From Phycisphaerales bacterium UBA4658 (GTDB lineage: Bacteria > Planctomycetota > Phycisphaerae > Phycisphaerales > UBA1924), in the NCBI GenBank assembly GCA_002405485.1, contig DHLW01000053.1, forward strand, positions 8,557-45,686: 37,130 bases of DNA. Direction: 5' to 3'. Under the pieces are notes generated by a model, which was not told where the DNA came from, did no database searches, and worked only from the letters and a program-made list of their open reading frames with translations. Shown in pieces: positions 33,078 through 37,130 of the stretch (the first letter of the stretch is position 1; the number at the start of each line of letters is the position of its first letter). A program made the translations under genes and the position numbers.

Positions 33078-34247
33078 TCAGCACCCGAATGCAGGGGTGA
33101 ACCAGCAGTTCAGGAAGTCGAAGATGTCCGAGGCCTGGACGCCGCCGCCGTTGATATCCGCGCGAGGGTCGTTCGCGAACCACAGGTTCAGATAGTCGAA
33201 GATGTCGGCGGCGGTGAGCGTCCCGGAGCCGTCGGTGTCGCAGCGGCAGGGGATCAGGTTTCCGGCGGCGCTCAGGGCGATGGTGCTCTGGGAGGTGAGC
33301 GTCTGGGAAGTGAGCGTGAGCGTGGTGATGACGTTGATGCCCGGGCAGAGGGCCGAGTCGGTCGGGATCGAGAGCGGCGTCGGGGGCAGCGCGGTGGGCG
33401 TGGTCACGGGGGCGGGAGAGGCATCGATGGTGGCACTCGCGGTCGCGACGGCGGTGGAACCGGTGCGCGTGACCGTGCCGGTGATGATCGCCGGAACGAT
33501 CTGCGGGTCGGCGGCAAGGGGCGCGCCGTTGAACGCGAGCGTCGGAGTCACCGTGAGCGAGACGGGAACCGTGAACGTCCAGGATGACGGACCCGTCGGC
33601 GTGAGCGTTCCCGGGGCGGGCGTGCCGGGGTTCTGCACCGCGGTGAGCCCGGTCACCGAGGCCTGACCAACGGTCAGCGACGGAATGGCAAACAGGAACG
33701 GCGCGCTGCAGGACGGGTTCACGGTGCAGAACGACTGATACGTGAAGTTGTTGAGCGACGCCGCGATGCTGATGGCTCCGCTGGCGATGAGATTCGAGGA
33801 AAAGTCTCTGAGCTCGCAGGTGTTCGCGGCGGGGTTGATCGCGAGCTTGAACGTGCCCGAGGGTCGGACGGCGGGCGTGCCGGAGCTGTTGCTCCCGCCG
33901 GCCACGAGTGCGCCGGAGATGGTGACCGGATCGTTCTGCGTGGCCCCGAATGAGCCGCAGGAGAAGAGGTTGGCAAAGCGCTTGGAACGGGTCTGCTGGG
34001 CCGGGGGCTTGAGCGGATCGTTCTCACCGATCAAGCTGCCGGTGAACGGCGAGTTCACGCCAAAGGAGTAGGTGACGCTGCTGGCGCTCTGTGTGACGGT
34101 GAACTCGAAGGCATCGGCGGCGTGACTGTGAGGTGCGAACATCATCGTCGCGCACGCCGCACATACCGAAAGAACTCTTCGGAGTGAAACCGCTTCGCAT
34201 CGACGAGAACGAGCGGAAAGGACAAACGAGACTTGAGGGTGGAGCAT
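33078..34247 (-). CDS. Secreted protein of unknown function with GC-type dockerin-like module
   Basis: 389 residues. A long basic N-region leads to a hydrophobic stretch (VLSVCAACATMMFAP) with cleavage likely after SHA at about residue 43. The middle (about 45-325) is Thr/Ser/Pro-rich and beta-type, with no motif I recognise (for example FEFTVTQSASSVTYSFGVNS). It may be a PEP-CTERM-like ectodomain or a structural protein. The C-terminal module starts with CRCDTDGSGTL and has TAADIFDYLNLWF and ASDIFDFLNCWF, ending AFGC. The ATG at 34247 is the only start that gives a sensible signal peptide. The frame stays open for 65 codons upstream but loses coding character. No Shine-Dalgarno sequence is visible; TTATTG lies just before the start. 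Confidence 0.8.
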   Translation of the reverse strand: MLHPQVSFVLSARSRRCEAVSLRRVLSVCAACATMMFAPHSHAADAFEFTVTQSASSVTYSFGVNSPFTGSLIGENDPLKPPAQQTRSKRFANLFSCGSFGATQNDPVTISGALVAGGSNSSGTPAVRPSGTFKLAINPAANTCELRDFSSNLIASGAISIAASLNNFTYQSFCTVNPSCSAPFLFAIPSLTVGQASVTGLTAVQNPGTPAPGTLTPTGPSSWTFTVPVSLTVTPTLAFNGAPLAADPQIVPAIITGTVTRTGSTAVATASATIDASPAPVTTPTALPPTPLSIPTDSALCPGINVITTLTLTSQTLTSQSTIALSAAGNLIPCRCDTDGSGTLTAADIFDYLNLWFANDPRADINGGGVQASDIFDFLNCWFTPAFGC

Positions 34248-34793
34248 GCTCGACAATAACACACGCTTGCCCGGTCGCCCAAACGAGCGGGAGAAAGACG
34301 CTCTCGACCGACCGCGTTCTCTTTGTGGCGCCAGTTTTCGGGCTTTGTTTGCAAGCGGGGAGGCCTCGCCAAACCCAGTGAGGAGGTTCGACGCCGCCGC
34401 GGTGGCCACCGCTCTGTCTCTCATCTGATCGGCGAGCACCATCCGCGTGCTCGTCAGCCCCTATCGGATGGGCTGTCGCCGCCAAGCGTTCGCGTCGCCC
34501 GCCCCACGATGCACACCGTCCTGGGCGATGAGATGCGGGAGAGTCGTCAGCAGGCGATCCACCCGCTCCAAACGCGGGCTCTTGATCATCGGCCGCATGT
34601 CGACTGCCGCGGCATGGGCGAGCAGAGGCGTCAGTCGAGCGGATTCGAGAGTCCAAACGCGATCGGCCAACCACTGTTCTGCAACGCGTCGTGCTCGCTC
34701 TCTCGCACCGCTGAACTCAGTTGCTCGAAGCGTGTCAAGCGATACACAGACCGACTCGTCGAACCTGGTACCGTGACACGTCGATCGATTGCC
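34248..34793. other. Intergenic region with a doubtful open frame
   Basis: 546 bases between the stop of the transglutaminase-like gene and the start of the next dockerin gene. It contains the minus-strand open frame listed separately (34461-34670, extended open part to 34793) and the leader of the dockerin gene (about 34250-34420), which is less GC-rich. No terminator hairpin was found. Confidence 0.5.
34461..34670 (-). CDS. Possible small hypothetical protein or gene remnant
   Basis: 69 codons from a TTG, but the frame is open for about 110 codons, from just after the TGA of the upstream transglutaminase-like gene (same frame) to a TAG at 34461. Third codon positions are GC-rich as in real genes here, and the translation is helical (AEQWLADRVWTLESARLTPL). 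There is no ribosome binding site and no ATG near the 5' end. It may be the old C-terminal part of the upstream gene, now cut off by a stop codon, or a chance open frame in GC-rich DNA. Confidence 0.25.
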   Translation of the reverse strand: MADRVWTLESARLTPLLAHAAAVDMRPMIKSPRLERVDRLLTTLPHLIAQDGVHRGAGDANAWRRQPIR

Positions 34794-36812
34794 TCATCGT
34801 CTCGAAGAGCGATCCTCCATCCCGATCTGTGTCAACACCCTCTCGGCGTCGTTCTTCTTGCCCGCCTCGTTCAGAAGCTGTGCGTACCGAGTGCCCACCC
34901 TGAAGTAGTTGCTCTGCATCATGCTCTGGGTGCTGAGCCGACCGGGCTTGCTGATGCGGCGGAAGGCATCCTTGTACAGATCGAGCGCACCGTCGGTCTT
35001 GTTGTTGGCCTCGAGCAACTGCTCGGCCTTGAGCAGAGCATCCACGATGACCGTCCCGTCGTTGGGATACCGCACGATCACGTCCTTGTACCCGGCCCAG
35101 GCCTTGGCGGGTTGGTCGGCGCGCTCCCAGGCCTCGGCCTGGCGGAATCGGATCTTGGCGACCAGATCGGGTCGGCGGGTGAACTGCTGGGCCAGAGCGT
35201 CCCACTTGGGCGACTGTTCGCTTGCCGACGATGGCGCGATCATCGCCGAGGCGACGCCGAGGGCAAAGTCGGGCGCGGATCGGGCGCACTGCGACAGTGC
35301 GGCGTTCATCCAGAGGGTGCGCTCGTCGGCGTCAAGGACCCCCGCGGAGGCGGCGCTCATGGCCACACGCCAGGCGGGCTCGTAGGCCCAGTTTCGTGCA
35401 AGCCCGGCCCGGAGCAGGTCCATTTGGGTCTTGACGGTCGCCGGCCGAAACCCGGTGGCCGGCACGAGTGCGCGGAGCGGCTCGGGGGGCGCGGGGGGAT
35501 ACTCCTGCCCGCCGCCAACGAGCTCACCCGCTCGCACCGCGAGGATGGTGAGCGCCCGCGTGAGATCGCGATCGGCGGGCGAGCCGGCGGCCCAGATCGC
35601 TGTGAGTCCGAGCGTGCCGGTATCGACGACGCGGGCGGTCTGCGGGTGGCGGACCTCGCCGCGGAGGTCTTCATACTCACCATTGCGTCCCTGGCTGAAG
35701 TCCCAGACGAGCCCCTTGCCCTGCTGCTTGAGATAGCCGACATAGGCGTGCCCGACGGTGGAGCCGCGCGTGGAGACGAACGCGGAAGGCACGCCGATGG
35801 CCTTGCCGACTTCGCTGGAGAAGAGCGCCTGCTCGGCGCAGACCCCGCCGACCTTCTTGATGTTGGCGAGGGTGTAGCCGCCCGGCTCTTTGAAGATCTT
35901 CTTGGGGGCGTTGTACTTGAACGCGGCGGTGTCGTAGGTAATGGTGTCATAGAGCATGCCCGGAGACCGGTTGCCCGCGTAGGCCTTGGCGGCCCAGGCC
36001 TGCTCCGCCGGAGTGACTCGGGCATCGACAACGTGGACGAGCAGCTCGACCGGAAGCGCGTCGAGCGGGAAGACACTCTTTTGGCGATGGGCGTGCAGAT
36101 GATCGAGCACGGCGACCGGATCGATAGTCGGGGCCGCGGGCATGATGATCGGCTCGGCACGCCGAGTCGACGGGCTGTCGGATCGATCGACGATCGGAAC
36201 GGCGACCCGGCCCAGCGTCGGGTGGCCCGGGGGCTGGTCATACACCAGGCATGCGGCGGCGATGACGTTGGCAAAGGCCGGATCCTCAAACAGCCCGGGA
36301 CGCTGCGCGTGGATCCGGGCCAGGGCCAAGAGCACGCGATCGGGCTGATCCTCGGGCTGCATCGCGAGCATGAGCGACCGGGTCAGCATCGGATGATCCA
36401 GCAGGATCGGCCGAGCCGGCACGGGTTGGCCTGAGAGTTCGGCGAGCGCCTTGACGAGGCGATACGTTGCGGCGACGCGCACGATGGCCTCGTCATCGTG
36501 ACCGGGCTTGGCGTGGGCGATCGTGAGATCGGCCAGCGCGTGCGCCTGCCCGATCAACTCGGTCGCGGGCGCGCCGGCTCGGAGCGCGTCGAGCATCGCG
36601 TCGGCGGCAGCCGAGAGCCCGGAACGGAGCGTGCCGGACTGTTCCTGCTGGGTGGTCCGAATATCTGGTGGACGAGAAGCGGGTTGTGCCAGGACCCAGC
36701 CGGGCCAGAGCACCGTGAAGAGGGAAGCACAGGCCAGAAGCGGGCCACGGAGATGACGCCGCCGTGGAGCAGGCGGGAGGGTGAACATGTCGAGACGGTG
36801 AATCGAGGCCAT
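34794..36812 (-). CDS. Secreted transglutaminase-like protein with C-terminal TPR-like region
   Basis: 672 residues. A signal peptide covers about residues 18-43 (LLACASLFTVLWPGWVLA before QPAS). Residues about 60-290 are helical. The core at about 310-385 has the order Cys-His-Asp of the transglutaminase/papain-like fold: Cys325 in GGVCAEQALFSSEVGKAIG, His355 in STVGHAYVGYL, Asp371 in LVWDFSQGRNGEY. The C-terminal third (about 550-665) is TPR-like (AWAGYKDVIVRYPNDGTVIV). Such proteins may act as proteases or cross-linking enzymes; activity here is inferred from the triad only. The ATG at 36812 is used; ATG at residue 9 is an alternative. It is the first gene of the same-strand secreted-protein island but lacks the dockerin-like module. 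Confidence 0.82.
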   Translation of the reverse strand: MASIHRLDMFTLPPAPRRRHLRGPLLACASLFTVLWPGWVLAQPASRPPDIRTTQQEQSGTLRSGLSAAADAMLDALRAGAPATELIGQAHALADLTIAHAKPGHDDEAIVRVAATYRLVKALAELSGQPVPARPILLDHPMLTRSLMLAMQPEDQPDRVLLALARIHAQRPGLFEDPAFANVIAAACLVYDQPPGHPTLGRVAVPIVDRSDSPSTRRAEPIIMPAAPTIDPVAVLDHLHAHRQKSVFPLDALPVELLVHVVDARVTPAEQAWAAKAYAGNRSPGMLYDTITYDTAAFKYNAPKKIFKEPGGYTLANIKKVGGVCAEQALFSSEVGKAIGVPSAFVSTRGSTVGHAYVGYLKQQGKGLVWDFSQGRNGEYEDLRGEVRHPQTARVVDTGTLGLTAIWAAGSPADRDLTRALTILAVRAGELVGGGQEYPPAPPEPLRALVPATGFRPATVKTQMDLLRAGLARNWAYEPAWRVAMSAASAGVLDADERTLWMNAALSQCARSAPDFALGVASAMIAPSSASEQSPKWDALAQQFTRRPDLVAKIRFRQAEAWERADQPAKAWAGYKDVIVRYPNDGTVIVDALLKAEQLLEANNKTDGALDLYKDAFRRISKPGRLSTQSMMQSNYFRVGTRYAQLLNEAGKKNDAERVLTQIGMEDRSSRR

Positions 36813-37046
36813 GGGTGGGTGTCCTCGGAGCCCCTCCGGCTGGGGGTGTACCGGCCGGCGGAACGACGGTGGCCGGAGAGCTTATTCGCATTTTGTTTGG
36901 AATGCAATCGAGAACTCGACGCTGAGATCAAGGGCGTGGGACTGGAAAGCCGATCCAATAAGCGACTATCGTATCTGCAAATCTACTGTCTGGGGATCTT
37001 CGGCGTGTCGCCGACGGTGTCCAGGCGCAGTTCGGAGGCACGTCGC

Positions 37047-37130
37047 ATGCGCAGCACAAGCCGTTCTTTCATGGGCGTTCGCGGGATCTCGGTGATCGCG
37101 GCCGGGGCAGGGTTGGGGGCTCTTCTGTGG
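37047..37130 (+). CDS. 5' end of a secreted or membrane protein (partial)
   Basis: Only the first 28 codons are in the window. The ATG at 37047 is preceded by GGAGG at a spacing of 8. The translation has a basic N-terminus (MRSTSRSFMGVRG) and a hydrophobic stretch (ISVIAAGAGLGALLW), as in a signal peptide or first membrane segment. The frame is open to the edge. It is divergent from the transglutaminase-like gene; the 234 bases between them are relatively AT-rich near 36885-36910 and should hold both promoters. Confidence 0.6.
   Translation, partial: MRSTSRSFMGVRGISVIAAGAGLGALLW

Noticed and set aside
34248..34442. N-terminal extension of the unknown dockerin protein
   Set aside because: The frame is open, but the signal peptide would be internal and the coding bias fades in this part.

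Overview
This window is high-GC chromosomal DNA from a member of the Planctomycetota, most likely the class Phycisphaerae. I base this on several things seen in the sequence: five secreted proteins end in a two-helix dockerin-like module of the 'DIFDFLNxWF ... GC' type known from Phycisphaerae; type I signal peptidase carries a large insertion; PheT lacks its EMAP-type tRNA-binding domain; and many genes have no Shine-Dalgarno sequence. There are no rRNA or tRNA genes, no CRISPR array and no recognisable transposase or integrase.

Left half (1-23.7 kb): housekeeping and envelope genes in short, mixed-strand units. In order they are a lipoprotein (-), pheT (+), the branched-chain aminotransferase ilvE (+), an inserted secreted beta-propeller/dockerin gene (+), signal peptidase I (-), an ECF sigma factor overlapping its putative membrane anti-sigma factor (+), comEC (-), a prepilin-type pseudopilin (-), a YrdC-like/low-molecular-weight phosphatase fusion overlapping rpiB (+), a 1461-residue TPR/PQQ-propeller periplasmic protein (-), a small DUF5658-like membrane protein (+), a LEA14/WHy-type lipoprotein (+), a SAM methyltransferase (+), a Nif3-family protein (-) and ispE (+).

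Right half (23.8-36.8 kb): five large secreted-protein genes, all on the minus strand. They encode a Cys-rich repeat protein, a protein with seven PPC-like repeats, a subtilisin/kexin-like protease with a P domain, an unknown secreted protein (these four all with the C-terminal dockerin-like module ending in Gly-Cys), and a transglutaminase-like protein with a Cys/His/Asp triad. A further secreted protein begins on the plus strand at the right edge and runs out of the window. Together this looks like an island of cell-surface or extracellular assembly genes.

The most striking structure is near 4-5.6 kb. The last 91 coding bases of ilvE, its stop codon and 4 following bases are repeated (98 of 99 bases identical) 1548 bp downstream, exactly bracketing the propeller/dockerin gene. 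This resembles an integrated single-gene cassette that kept its target gene intact. Other notable points are a P-loop Thr in the phosphatase that predicts phosphoarginine specificity, a ComEC whose metallo-beta-lactamase-like domain has lost its metal ligands, a C9 tract at the start of the sigma factor gene, and a recurring promoter-like hexamer 7-9 bases before start codons, which suggests leaderless mRNAs.
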